From the NCBI GenBank assembly GCA_013792135.1, contig VMSP01000024.1, positions 1 through 57,734 of the forward strand: DNA of 57,734 nt. The letters are read 5' to 3'. The DNA is from Desulfocapsa sp. GTDB taxonomy: Bacteria; Desulfobacterota; Desulfobulbia; Desulfobulbales; Desulfocapsaceae. The position numbers were made by a program, and so were the translations under genes. This document shows positions 34,498 to 43,250 of this stretch, piece after piece. How positions within the stretch are numbered: position 1 is the stretch's first letter; each line of letters starts with the position of its first letter. The notes beneath the pieces were generated by a model. It saw only the letters and a list, made by a program, of their open reading frames with translations. It was not told the DNA's origin and made no database searches.

Positions 34498-35943
34498 TTA
34501 TTTGGTCCCGGTGCCTAGTTTCTCCAGCAAGCGGCTGTGGATATTGTCAAAACCGCCATTGGAGAGGATGGCAACCACATCCCCCTTTTGCAGGGTGGTC
34601 ATGAGATGATCCAGGATCGTGTCGGTATCAGCAAAGGTGCGGGCATCCAGTCCCCGTGCCCGCAAGTCAGAGGCCAGTTGGGAGGATGAGAAAAGATCCG
34701 CCTCCGGAACATTGGCAAGGGGCAGCGGTTTTCTGATCAAGATCAGGTCCGATGCATCAAAGGCGCTCACATAGTCCTGCTGGAAAATGGATCGCCGGGA
34801 TGAGTTGGTCCTTGGCTCAAAGATCGTTACCAGCCGTTGGCCGGCATAAGCATCCTTCAAAGCGCCAAGGGTCTCCCGTACCGCTGTTGGATGGTGAGCA
34901 AAATCGTCGATGACGGTGATGCCGGCCTCGATCCCGCGCACCTCCTGGCGGCGTTTGACCCCGCCAAAGCGGCTGAGTGCGTTGTTGATCTGCTCAGGAG
35001 CAAGACCGATCCGATGCAATACCGCGGTAACGGCCAGACTGTTCAGGCTGTTGTGGCGGCCAGGCATGCGGACTGCCATCTCTGCCCAGGGTTCACCCTG
35101 GTGGTGGACCTGGAACCGGGTCATCCCCTGTTCGGCGCGCACATCAGCAAGGGACCAGGTCAGGTCAGGACTGAACCCATATCCCTGGACTTCACAGGGG
35201 GCGTCTGCCACGACCTCTGCCACATTGGGGTCATCAAGGTGGGCAACGATCAGACCGTCAGCAGGCAACTTTACCACAAATTTACGGAAGGAGCTTTTTA
35301 TGGCGTCGAGATCGGCGAAGATGTCGGCATGGTCGAATTCAACCGAGGTGATGATGGCGATGTTGGGTCGATAATGAAGAAATTTTGATCCTTTGTCAAA
35401 GAAGGCGGTATCGTATTCGTCACCCTCCACCACAAAATGAGGGCCATTACCCAGACGGAAATTGGCATCAAATTCACGGACGATGCCCCCGATCATAAAG
35501 GAGGGGTCAAGCCCTGCTCGATGCAGTGCGGAGGCCAGCAGCGAGGAAGTGGTCGTCTTGCCGTGGGTGCCGGCAACCACCAGTGAGGTGCGGGAGCGGA
35601 TAAAGAAATGGGCCAGGGCCTGGGGAAATGAAAGATAGGGTATGGCAGCATCTGCGAGCCCATGGGCCTCCGGGTTTTTGCGGGTGATGACATTGCCGAC
35701 AATGACCAGGTCGGGCCGGGGGAGCAGGTTTTGCGGACCATATCCGCTGGCAGCCTGAATCCCTTGTCCTTCAAGGAAATCAGACATGGGCGGATAGACC
35801 CCGCTGTCGGATCCGGTTACTCTGTAGCCGGAGGCCTTCAACATTCCGGCGAGAGCTGCCATGCCGGTGCCACAGATCCCCATGATATGGATGTGGAGGA
35901 TCTTCTCCGGCGCCATATTGAGTATCGGATCCAGTTCGATCAT
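34498..35943 (-). CDS. mpl: murein tripeptide ligase Mpl
   Basis: 481 residues. N-terminal HIHIMGICGTGMAALAGMLK (Rossmann), SDSGVYPPMSDFL, central ATP loop VVAGTHGKTTTSSLLA, EGDEYDTAFFDKGSKFLHY and VIDDFAHHPTAVRETL. These are features of the Mpl branch of Mur ligases, which joins recycled L-Ala-gamma-D-Glu-mDAP to UDP-MurNAc. The ATG overlaps the stop of a 59-residue gene as ATGA, so this start is favoured over the upstream GTG. The presence of an AmgK-like kinase elsewhere also points to peptidoglycan recycling. Confidence 0.93.
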   Translation of the reverse strand: MIELDPILNMAPEKILHIHIMGICGTGMAALAGMLKASGYRVTGSDSGVYPPMSDFLEGQGIQAASGYGPQNLLPRPDLVIVGNVITRKNPEAHGLADAAIPYLSFPQALAHFFIRSRTSLVVAGTHGKTTTSSLLASALHRAGLDPSFMIGGIVREFDANFRLGNGPHFVVEGDEYDTAFFDKGSKFLHYRPNIAIITSVEFDHADIFADLDAIKSSFRKFVVKLPADGLIVAHLDDPNVAEVVADAPCEVQGYGFSPDLTWSLADVRAEQGMTRFQVHHQGEPWAEMAVRMPGRHNSLNSLAVTAVLHRIGLAPEQINNALSRFGGVKRRQEVRGIEAGITVIDDFAHHPTAVRETLGALKDAYAGQRLVTIFEPRTNSSRRSIFQQDYVSAFDASDLILIRKPLPLANVPEADLFSSSQLASDLRARGLDARTFADTDTILDHLMTTLQKGDVVAILSNGGFDNIHSRLLEKLGTGTK

Positions 35944-36119
35944 TCCTTGCACACCGTTTTTTTAATTGTGTGGTAGATGGTGTCAAAGTTCTGTTCAAAG
36001 GTGGCAGGTGTCAGTCGACCAACCTCGATGAATTTGATTACGATTTCCTTGGTAACCTTCAACAGGGTTTCGTCGGAGACGGGTCTGTCTGGATGAGTGT
36101 CTGCGTTTCTTTCTGACAT
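35940..36119 (-). CDS. 59-residue conserved-type small protein coupled to mpl
   Basis: A small frame with start ATG at 36119 and TGA overlapping the mpl start by three bases, so the two should be translationally coupled. The sequence has an amphipathic core (LLKVTKEIVIKFIEVGRLTP, then FEQNFDTIYHTIKKTV), predicted helical and without membrane segments or Cys metal motif. I recall comparable small proteins in other deltaproteobacteria but know no function. Its tight link to mpl suggests a role in cell-wall recycling or simply operon position. Confidence 0.6.
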   Translation of the reverse strand: MSERNADTHPDRPVSDETLLKVTKEIVIKFIEVGRLTPATFEQNFDTIYHTIKKTVCKE

Positions 36120-36189
36120 GTCTTTAAGTAATTAAATAAAATTGATAAGTTGAACTATTCTAGTAATATTTGTTTTAAGCATTAGCATG

Positions 36190-36240
36190 CCACCTCTGCC
36201 GGCGGAAGAAGGCCAATTCGTCACGAAACAGCAGAGGTGG
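36190..36240. repeat. 10-bp perfect inverted repeat between mpl operon and crp-type gene
   Basis: CCACCTCTGC (36190-36199) and GCAGAGGTGG (36231-36240) with 31 bases between. GGGG then TTTTC follows. It lies in a divergent promoter region of about 280 bp that holds no gene, and might be an RNA hairpin in the leader of the Crp-type gene. Confidence 0.4.
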
Positions 36241-36401
36241 GGTTTTCAGAAATAACGGTCAGGCCATCCCTGTATGCTTGATTTTTACTGTAGTTAGTAG
36301 AGTTTTACCAGAATAAATTTATGAATGTGGTCAGGAGGTCCGGAAAATGGTAAATGGATCTCTCTTGAGAGGTGCATGCAAAGGATAATTTGGAGCAGGA
36401 G

Positions 36402-37073
36402 ATGGAAAAGATGGGAAAACGTGAGTTGATAGGCGACAGCGTCTTGTTTGGGGGTCTACCGGAAGAACAGCTTGACGCGGTAGTGAAGATCTCCGTGGAA
36501 AAGAAGTTCGGCAAAGGTGAGGCAATATTCTTTGAAGGGGACCCCGGCAATGGTTTCTATATGGTTGCAGAGGGCAAGGTGAAGATCTTCAAGATGTCCT
36601 TTTCCGGTAAGGAACAGATCCTGCATATCTTTGGGCCGGGAGAACCTTTTGGTGAGGTGCCGGTCTTCCATGGACAACCCTTTCCGGCCAATGCTGAGAC
36701 TCTGGTGAAGAGCACCTTGATTTTCTTCCCCAGGGAGAAGTTTATTGCCCTTGTTCACGAAAATCCCTCTCTGGCTCTGAGTATGCTTGCTGTTCTTTCC
36801 TTGCGTCTACGCCGCTTTGTTGATCAGATTGAAAACTTATCTTTGAAAGAAGTACCGGCAAGGCTTGCCGGATATCTGCTCTATCTACTGGATGAACAGG
36901 GGAGTAAGGAGACTGTGGAACTGGAGATATCGAAGGGGCAACTGGCAAGTCTGCTTGGAACCATTCCTGAGACCCTTTCCCGTATCTTTGCCAAAATGAG
37001 TGACGAGGGGCTTATTGCTGTGGACGGTAAGAAAATCCGTATTCTTGATCGGGCGGCCCTGACAGATAAGTAA
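36402..37073 (+). CDS. Crp/Fnr-family transcription regulator
   Basis: About 223 residues from the ATG used (GGAG ten bases upstream; GTG at 36372 is an alternative). Residues ~10-125 are a cyclic-nucleotide-type beta-roll (FGKGEAIFFEGDPGNGFYMVAEGKVKIF, FGPGEPFGEVPVF). The dimer helix is followed by a winged helix (EISKGQLASLLGTIPETLSRIFAKM). No Cys cluster of Fnr type is present, so it does not sense oxygen with an Fe-S cluster. The class fits Dnr/HcpR/Crp-like regulators of anaerobic metabolism, but the ligand is unknown. Confidence 0.88.
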   Translation: MEKMGKRELIGDSVLFGGLPEEQLDAVVKISVEKKFGKGEAIFFEGDPGNGFYMVAEGKVKIFKMSFSGKEQILHIFGPGEPFGEVPVFHGQPFPANAETLVKSTLIFFPREKFIALVHENPSLALSMLAVLSLRLRRFVDQIENLSLKEVPARLAGYLLYLLDEQGSKETVELEISKGQLASLLGTIPETLSRIFAKMSDEGLIAVDGKKIRILDRAALTDK

Positions 37074-37129
37074 TTTCTTCCGCCTTTTTTCAGGCATTAC
37101 CGGGGTAGAGCAGGAACCTCGTCTTGCTG

Positions 37130-38074
37130 TTACAGGGAACTCCTGTTTTTAGACGATTTTTTGTTGATGGTAGCGTACTTTTTAGCATCGGATGATTTTG
37201 TTTTCTTGATCGTAAAGTATTTTTTCGTTTGTACTGGTTTGAGATTGACAGCGGCGATCCTCTTTTCATCCGGTTGTGGTTTCACCTGCGCAATCTGCAC
37301 GGCTTGTCCTGTTGTCAGATCGCTGCCGAAAATGAGGGGGCGGGAGGTGTGGAAGGCGTATTGTTGTCCTTCCACTGTGACTTCGGGTGGAGCCCGGTGT
37401 CCCTGGAAAAAATCATACCCCTGTTTCAGGTTTTCCCAGAAGGGGACCCAGGGAGATTTGGTGTTCTGGGCCATCTTGTCCCAAGTCATGCGAAAAGGGA
37501 AGATATGGACTGAAAACTGATCCTGTCCGGCGCTTAATGATGCATCAACAATAGTGTATATTTCTTCGATTCGGAAATCGTTCATGGCAAAGCAGCCCAC
37601 TGAGGTGCATTTCCCATGAACCATCAGGGCGCCTCCCGTGCGTTTGTGGAGCCTGTCGAATTCGTTTGGATATCCCAGATTAAAGGAAAGATGATAGTCG
37701 CTCCAAGGGTTGAGGGCGGTGACGCTGACAGTGTAGAATCCTTCAGGACTTTGTTCGTCGCCTTCTTTTAACTTGGGGCCAAGTTTTCCCGAATACTTGC
37801 AGATCTTGTATGTCTTAAACAGTTCATAGGCGAGATTTTTTTTTACCCAGATCTCCATCTCATTTTCTTCTTTGAAGATACGCATGAAGATCGGCTGGCC
37901 CAGACGCAGATTTTTATTCTGCATCTCCTGTTCGAGTTGTGGCGCCAGGCGCTGATAGGCAGCCCTTGAGATCTCGCTTCGGGGTATGTTGACTTCTGCA
38001 TGCGCATATCCGGTAATGGTGAGGGATAACAGGCAGATAACAAGAGAATGAAGAGTTGACGTTACAGGGAACAT
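37130..38074 (-). CDS. YafK-type L,D-transpeptidase-family protein
   Basis: About 314 residues from the ATG beginning the signal peptide (SLVICLLSLTITGYAHA); a longer frame starts at 38134. The YkuD catalytic motif is MVHGKCTSVGCFAMND, with the catalytic Cys, in a domain of ~60-230. The segment SPEGFYTVSVTALNPWSDYHLSFNLGYP is typical of the YafK/DpaA group, whose E. coli member detaches Braun lipoprotein from peptidoglycan. The C-terminal ~60 residues are Lys-rich and low-complexity (KKYFTIKKTKSSDAKKYA). Confidence 0.85.
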   Translation of the reverse strand: MFPVTSTLHSLVICLLSLTITGYAHAEVNIPRSEISRAAYQRLAPQLEQEMQNKNLRLGQPIFMRIFKEENEMEIWVKKNLAYELFKTYKICKYSGKLGPKLKEGDEQSPEGFYTVSVTALNPWSDYHLSFNLGYPNEFDRLHKRTGGALMVHGKCTSVGCFAMNDFRIEEIYTIVDASLSAGQDQFSVHIFPFRMTWDKMAQNTKSPWVPFWENLKQGYDFFQGHRAPPEVTVEGQQYAFHTSRPLIFGSDLTTGQAVQIAQVKPQPDEKRIAAVNLKPVQTKKYFTIKKTKSSDAKKYATINKKSSKNRSSL

Positions 38075-38268
38075 AGCGGCAAGAAAGGTAGTATTCAGCT
38101 TGAGTTTGAAAGTGACGGCAGAGATAACCATCACTAAATTATATCTCTATCTAGAGAATATAAATCAGGAAATGGAGAGAAAGTCCAGAAAAAAGAGTTG
38201 GTATGGACAGATAGTTCGGGAGTGGGCCAGAATAGAAGGCAACCCGAGGGAAAAATGAGGCGGGGGGG

Positions 38269-38916
38269 TTAATAAAAGAGGGAATTGATCCAAGAACCCC
38301 GTGGTGGGTCGACTTCATCGTCCAGTCCTATTGATTGCCGCTTGAGTCCGAACATGGCAAGAATATTGTCATCCATACAGAGGCGATAGTCATAGGAGGA
38401 GATGATATTTCTATCTTTGGGGTTAATAAGCCGGGCAGAGATGTACATAATGCGGTCGGTATAAGAATACGTTCCCACCAGGATAGCTTGAGCCGAGAGG
38501 GATTGTTTGTTATTGATGTCCTTGACATCGCGGGAAAGCATGGTCTCGCCTGATCGCTCTTGCATGAGCAGGGTGTCACGAAGTTTGAGCTCTTTTGTGG
38601 TGTAACCAAGCTGCACCAGACGTGAGCTTATGTGTTCCTGGAGAATCCTGCCGAATCTTGATGTTTCTTTTAAGTCGTTATTGTTGACAAAAGTAGTGCT
38701 TAGAACGGGCAGATCCGGCTGCCTTGGCATCAGTGGCGGAAAGGCTTTCTGGGTCAGGTCGTCGGTAATCCGGGCGGCAAGGTTAATCAGGTTTTCCTCG
38801 GCACCGAGTTGTTTTTCCAGCCTGGTGCAGTTAAACGAGGAACATGCGGCCAGCGAGAGAGACAGGACGAGAGTCAGAATTATACGAAGAAACATGATAG
38901 CTAGGTGATTGTTCAT
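38269..38916 (-). CDS. FlgO-family outer-membrane lipoprotein
   Basis: About 215 residues from the ATG used (a longer frame reaches 39009). The lipobox is SLAACSS. The FlgO-type domain shows ITDDLTQK, VNNNDLKETSRFGRILQEHISSRLVQLGY and ILVGTYSYTDRIMYISARLINPKDRNIISSYDY. FlgO proteins associate with the outer membrane near the flagellum in Vibrio. Here the gene pairs with another lipoprotein gene, not within the flagellar cluster, so a flagellar role is only inferred. Confidence 0.75.
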   Translation of the reverse strand: MNNHLAIMFLRIILTLVLSLSLAACSSFNCTRLEKQLGAEENLINLAARITDDLTQKAFPPLMPRQPDLPVLSTTFVNNNDLKETSRFGRILQEHISSRLVQLGYTTKELKLRDTLLMQERSGETMLSRDVKDINNKQSLSAQAILVGTYSYTDRIMYISARLINPKDRNIISSYDYRLCMDDNILAMFGLKRQSIGLDDEVDPPRGSWINSLFY

Positions 38917-38941
38917 GGCGGATTGAGTCAGGGATAAGTAA

Positions 38942-39622
38942 TCAATGGTTACTGATCTGGATTTCTCTGGTCTGGGTGTTATCTTGATAATGCCAGAAGT
39001 CTGAATCATTAATGTAATAGATGTCCGAGGTTCTGAACAGGTATTTGTTGCTGGAAATCATGGAGGTGGTGATGATTATTTCATACTGTCCGGCGCTATC
39101 CGTGGCGGAGTTGGCCACATCCAGAAAGCCGGCCGTGGCAACAGCCTGAACGTCCCAGGTGGCCCAGCGCAACACTGTAACTGCTGCACTCAGGGCAGTG
39201 AGAACTCCAGGCGGCCTGGCCGCAGAACGCTTGTCGCGATGATAGACGACCTGGACCTTGTAATTAACAATAATAGCATCTTTGTCTTCGGTCGCGCTGG
39301 TGGGGACGCCAAAATGAACAAGCTGGGTGATCAGGAGGTCACGAAAACCTTCATTGAATTGCGTGGTTTCTCCGGACTTACAGGGTAAATTTTCTGTGCC
39401 GCAGGTCGCTCTGACCAGAACAGGGGTGCTGACATATTCGTGACTAAGCAGGGCCTTGTTGATCTGATTGGCCACGTCATTAGCCAGGACATCCCAATGG
39501 TGGGCTGCCTGCATCTTCTGCTGTTCGCTGAAGTCATAGGTGACTGGTTGCGGGATACGGCTGCATCCACTGGTGCAGAGGATGATAAAAGCGATAAAAG
39601 TGGTGAAAACGATAGGGCGCAT
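38942..39622 (-). CDS. lipoprotein of unknown function
   Basis: 226 residues. The signal sequence ends with lipobox LCTSGC. The mature part (HHWDVLANDVANQINKALL, then GFRDLLITQLVHFGVPTS) resembles in outline the FlgO-like helix-strand pattern, and two Cys at TCGTENLPCKSG may form a disulfide. It lies 26 bp upstream of the FlgO-family gene on the same strand, so the two lipoproteins probably work together. Confidence 0.6.
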   Translation of the reverse strand: MRPIVFTTFIAFIILCTSGCSRIPQPVTYDFSEQQKMQAAHHWDVLANDVANQINKALLSHEYVSTPVLVRATCGTENLPCKSGETTQFNEGFRDLLITQLVHFGVPTSATEDKDAIIVNYKVQVVYHRDKRSAARPPGVLTALSAAVTVLRWATWDVQAVATAGFLDVANSATDSAGQYEIIITTSMISSNKYLFRTSDIYYINDSDFWHYQDNTQTREIQISNH

Positions 39623-39803
39623 GGCCGATTCTCCGATAAAATGATTATACAGTGACAGAACTGTATCGGATAAGATTGAGAAAAGTAAAGGAAAAAGGAT
39701 GTTGGCCTCTTGGCTGGATGGTATCTTTCTTGCCTGATCTTCAGTGAAGGCGTATACTGATGTTTATTGTGATACTGAATGATATCTGATTGGTACAGAA
39801 CCT

Positions 39804-39935
39804 GAGCCTCTTGCAAAAGTTACAAAAAGGTAGATTTGTCATTTCGACCAACAGGAAAAATCTTCAGTGCAGCACTGGAATAAAAGATTTTTCACTTCGT
39901 TTGAAACGACATAAACGGACTTTTGCAAGAGTCTC
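39804..39935. repeat. MITE-like inverted-repeat element upstream of PHP gene
   Basis: 132 bp bounded by 17-bp inverted repeats (GAGCCTCTTGCAAAAGT and the complement of GAGACTCTTGCAAAAGT, one mismatch). Inside lie TGTCATTTCGACC, an AAAAATCTT ... AAGATTTTT hairpin and a second TTTGAAACGACAT arm, i.e. nested symmetry. It has no coding capacity. The inner motif occurs again near 32877 and 50988. Confidence 0.65.
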
Positions 39936-39962
39936 AACCTCTCTTCTTTTTTCTTTTCTGAT

Positions 39963-40808
39963 ATGTCTATAGATCTGCATACCCATTCAAATTTTTCAGA
40001 TGGCACCATGACCCCCACCGAACTTGTGGCTATGGCCAGAGATAAAAAAATATCAGCCCTGGCACTGACCGATCATGATACTATGGCGGGAACGGAAGAG
40101 GCTATTCTGGCGGGAGAAAGGATGGGAGTGGAAATTGTTCCCGGTATTGAGATCAGTGTGCTGTATAATCACGTTGAATATCATGTCTTGGGATACTGGG
40201 CCGATCCCTGCTACAGCCCGCTTGCTGCAGCCTTGGAGCGCTTGCAGGGGGCAAGGGCTGAGCGTAATGGAAAGATTCTTGAAAAACTCAAAGCCTTAGG
40301 CATTCCGGTAACGGCTGAAGAATTGCAACGTGTGTCTGAGCAGGGGCAGACCGGCAGACCGCATATCGCCAGGATTCTGGTGCAACGCGGGGTGGTCCTG
40401 ACCATGAGTCAGGCCTTTGACCAGTTCCTGAAAAAAGGTGAGGCTGCCTATGTGTCGCGTTTTGCCTACAGTGCGGCGGAAGCGGTAGCTTTGATCCGTC
40501 AGGCTGGAGGGCTTGCGGTCCTTGCCCACCCGACGCAGAATGATCCGGAAGTCATCCGTTTACCTGCGGTTCTTGATGATCTTGTCGGGGCAGGTCTGGA
40601 TGGCATTGAGTTGTACTATCCAACGCATTCGAATAAAGTGAAGAAGAAGTTGCGAGCACTCGCTGTTGAACATGATCTCGTGCTCACCGGCGGCAGTGAT
40701 TATCATGGTGAAGTGCGACCCGGCACCAGTCTGGCGGGTGGGAAAAATATTTTTGTCCCACCGGAACTTCTTGAGAAGATGAAAGAGAGATTGTGCCTGC
40801 GGTCCTAA
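39963..40808 (+). CDS. PHP-domain phosphoesterase (RNase AM / YciV-like)
   Basis: 281 residues. PHP metal motifs: DLHTHSNFSDGT, LTDHDTMAG, PGIEISV, VLAHP and GGSDYHGEVRPG. The length and order match the YciV/RNase AM group, a 5'-3' exonuclease / nucleoside 3',5'-bisphosphate phosphatase. The SD is weak. The upstream MITE-like element lies between the promoter side and the ATG. Confidence 0.88.
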   Translation: MSIDLHTHSNFSDGTMTPTELVAMARDKKISALALTDHDTMAGTEEAILAGERMGVEIVPGIEISVLYNHVEYHVLGYWADPCYSPLAAALERLQGARAERNGKILEKLKALGIPVTAEELQRVSEQGQTGRPHIARILVQRGVVLTMSQAFDQFLKKGEAAYVSRFAYSAAEAVALIRQAGGLAVLAHPTQNDPEVIRLPAVLDDLVGAGLDGIELYYPTHSNKVKKKLRALAVEHDLVLTGGSDYHGEVRPGTSLAGGKNIFVPPELLEKMKERLCLRS

Positions 40809-40853
40809 TTTCAGGCGAAGATTAAACCATACCTATGACGGGAACTGCTGATC

Positions 40854-42242
40854 ATGTATTCCATACTGATTGTTGATGATGAACCGAACTATCTGGTGAT
40901 CCTTTCTGAGCTGCTGCGCGATGAGGGGTATGAGATTTTTACCGCCCCGGGCGGTGCCCAGGGTCTGGTGCTTATTCAGAACGTGGATCTGGATATGGTG
41001 ATTACAGACATGCAGATGCCGGGTATGGACGGCCTTCAGCTTCTTGGGGCCATTAAAAAAATCAACAGTGATCTGCCGGTGGTGATGATCACCGCCTTTG
41101 CTCAAGTGGATAAGGCAGTGGCTGCCATGCAGGCAGGGGCCTTTAATTATCTGGCCAAGCCTTTTTCTAATGATGAACTCATTGTTACCATAAATAAGGC
41201 GGTCCATCATTATTCGCTGGTTCGGGAAAACATCCGCTTGCGCAAGGAAATCCTGACCCGCACTGGTTTTGCCGGTATGGTCGGCAAAAATGCGCGCATG
41301 GTTCAGGTCTATGAGTTGATTGAAAAGGTGGCGCCAACCCCATCATCGGTACTGATTACCGGTGAGAGTGGAACGGGCAAAGAACTTGTAGCCAAGGCCA
41401 TACATGTGAACAGTCCCCGTCAGGATAAGGCCTTCATTACCGTAAACTGTGCAGCCCTTGCTGAAAATTTGCTGGAGAGTGAACTCTTCGGTCATGAAAA
41501 GGGGGCCTTTACCGGGGCCGTGGCAATGCGTAAGGGCCGTTTTGAGCTGGCAGACGGCGGTACTCTGTTTCTTGATGAAATCGGTGAGATTCCACTCTCC
41601 TTGCAGTCTAAACTGCTTCGAGCCCTGCAGGAAAAGAGCTTTGAGCGGGTGGGTGGGAGCAAGACGCTGTCTGTTGATGTGCGGATTATCAGTGCCACCA
41701 ATAAAGATCTGAAGGAAGAGGTGGATCAGGGCCGTTTTCGTGAGGACCTGTATTATCGGCTCAATGTGATCCATGTTCTCTTGCCGCCCCTGCGGGAGCG
41801 GATGGATGATATCCCGATCCTGGTCGCATATTTTATCAAGACTGTTTCTGAACGTCTGGCAAAGCCCGGACTTTCCATCAGTCCCGATGCCCTGCGTCTT
41901 CTGGTAACCCTGCCTTGGGAGGGGAATGTACGGGAGTTGGAAAATACTATTGAACGGGCGGCAATCCTTTGTAATAACAACAAAATTGAAGCAGAAGATG
42001 TGCAGCCGGAATCCACGGCCAGAAGCCCTCAGGCCGCCTGGACGCATGCCATGGATCTTGCTCAGTTGATTCCGGATACGGTGGAACTCAATGAGGTTCT
42101 CTATGCGGTGGAAGAAAAGATGTTAAACCGGGCCCTGGAGGCCTCTGGCTTTGTCCAGGCACGAGCGGCGGAGAGACTGGGGATCACCAAAAGTCTGCTC
42201 CAGTACAAGATGAAAAAATACGGGATCAAGAAAGGGAAGTGA
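40854..42242 (+). CDS. orphan NtrC-family sigma-54 response regulator
   Basis: 462 residues: receiver with Asp52 (ITDMQMPGMDG) and AKPF, AAA+ domain with GESGTGKE, canonical GAFTGA, GTLFLDEIGEIPLSL, GNVRELENTIERA and Fis-type HTH (ARAAERLGITKSLLQYKM). No kinase gene adjoins it; it follows the PHP gene by 45 bp. The target is unknown, perhaps flagellar genes. Confidence 0.92.
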   Translation: MYSILIVDDEPNYLVILSELLRDEGYEIFTAPGGAQGLVLIQNVDLDMVITDMQMPGMDGLQLLGAIKKINSDLPVVMITAFAQVDKAVAAMQAGAFNYLAKPFSNDELIVTINKAVHHYSLVRENIRLRKEILTRTGFAGMVGKNARMVQVYELIEKVAPTPSSVLITGESGTGKELVAKAIHVNSPRQDKAFITVNCAALAENLLESELFGHEKGAFTGAVAMRKGRFELADGGTLFLDEIGEIPLSLQSKLLRALQEKSFERVGGSKTLSVDVRIISATNKDLKEEVDQGRFREDLYYRLNVIHVLLPPLRERMDDIPILVAYFIKTVSERLAKPGLSISPDALRLLVTLPWEGNVRELENTIERAAILCNNNKIEAEDVQPESTARSPQAAWTHAMDLAQLIPDTVELNEVLYAVEEKMLNRALEASGFVQARAAERLGITKSLLQYKMKKYGIKKGK

Positions 42243-42277
42243 GTGTTGTTCCCGGTCAAAAGCTGACAGAATGTTTT

Positions 42278-42339
42278 CGCGCAGACGCAGAGACGCAGAG
42301 GCGCTGAGAAGGACGAAAAAAGTTTTTTTCTGCGTCTCT
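42278..42339. repeat. dispersed repeat, CGCAGAGACGCAGAGGCGCTGAG type
   Basis: GCAGACGCAGAGACGCAGAG followed by GCGCTGAGAAGG, a run of A/T and TCTGCGTCTC in inverse order, forming a hairpin between the regulator gene and nadK. Related copies lie near 44235, 45977, 47583, 53930 and 54832. Confidence 0.6.
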
Positions 42340-42385
42340 ACCCCAGACCAGACGACTTGTTTTGATACCTGGAATTATGTCCCAG

Positions 42386-43249
42386 TTATTTGCCTTGCGG
42401 GATGCCCCAGTGCAGTTTGTTGCGCAGGATGGAGAAGTAGTCCCGGTGGGGAGAGATGATCAGTTGCAGGGGATGCTCTGCTGCCTCGATTTCCAGCATC
42501 TCATTGCTCTGCATGTCCCAGGCCGACTGGCCGTCGATAATGATCTTGGCGTAATGACCAGGTCCATCATCGATGCGGGTGCTGAGTTTGGTCTCAGGTG
42601 GCAGGAGGACCGGCCTGCTGCTGAGCATGAAGGGGCAGATCGGGGTGACCAGGATTGATGCCAGTCCTGGATAGACCAGCGGCCCCCCGGCTGAGAGATT
42701 ATAGGCGGTGGAGCCGGTGGGAGTCGAAAAGATCAGTCCGTCTGCCTTATAGGTGGTGATATATTCTGTGTTCGCTCGGGTGGAAAGTTGCAGGACCCGG
42801 TCCAGGGTTCCCTTGCTGATCACCACCTCGTTTAAGGCGTACCAATATCCTGTCGGCTTATTTTCCCGGATGATGCGGGTCTTGAGCATCATCCGATTTT
42901 CAACGGTTACGGCCCCCGAGATGATTTCTTCCAGAGCCGGTAGGGCCTCCTGCTCAGTCAGCTCAGTCAAAAATCCCAAGTTGCCCAGATTGATCCCGAT
43001 CACCGGAATGGAGTGACGGGCCGCCTGGTCTGCCACATGGAGCAGAGTTCCATCCCCGCCCAGGATAACCAGGATATCAAGATCAGGATCAATCTGGTTG
43101 ATTGTGGCCGTGATTCCCTTGCCCTTCAACCAGTCGCAGAGCATGTCGGCAAAGGCGTCGGCCGGCTTGTGATCTTTTTTGATTATAATGCCTGCCCGGC
43201 GCACAGAAAAATCAGAGACAGTGCGAAAGGGATAAAGATGGGTTGCCAT
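42386..43249 (-). CDS. nadK: NAD kinase
   Basis: 287 residues from ATG 43249 with GGGAAG upstream. Motifs GGDGTLLHVAD, GINLGNLGFLTEL, ALNEVVISKG and ADGLIFSTPTGSTAYNLSAGGP. Phosphorylates NAD to NADP; supply of NADP fits with the nearby pnt genes. The start lies just one base after the proC stop. Confidence 0.95.
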   Translation of the reverse strand: MATHLYPFRTVSDFSVRRAGIIIKKDHKPADAFADMLCDWLKGKGITATINQIDPDLDILVILGGDGTLLHVADQAARHSIPVIGINLGNLGFLTELTEQEALPALEEIISGAVTVENRMMLKTRIIRENKPTGYWYALNEVVISKGTLDRVLQLSTRANTEYITTYKADGLIFSTPTGSTAYNLSAGGPLVYPGLASILVTPICPFMLSSRPVLLPPETKLSTRIDDGPGHYAKIIIDGQSAWDMQSNEMLEIEAAEHPLQLIISPHRDYFSILRNKLHWGIPQGK

Positions 43250-43250
43250 T

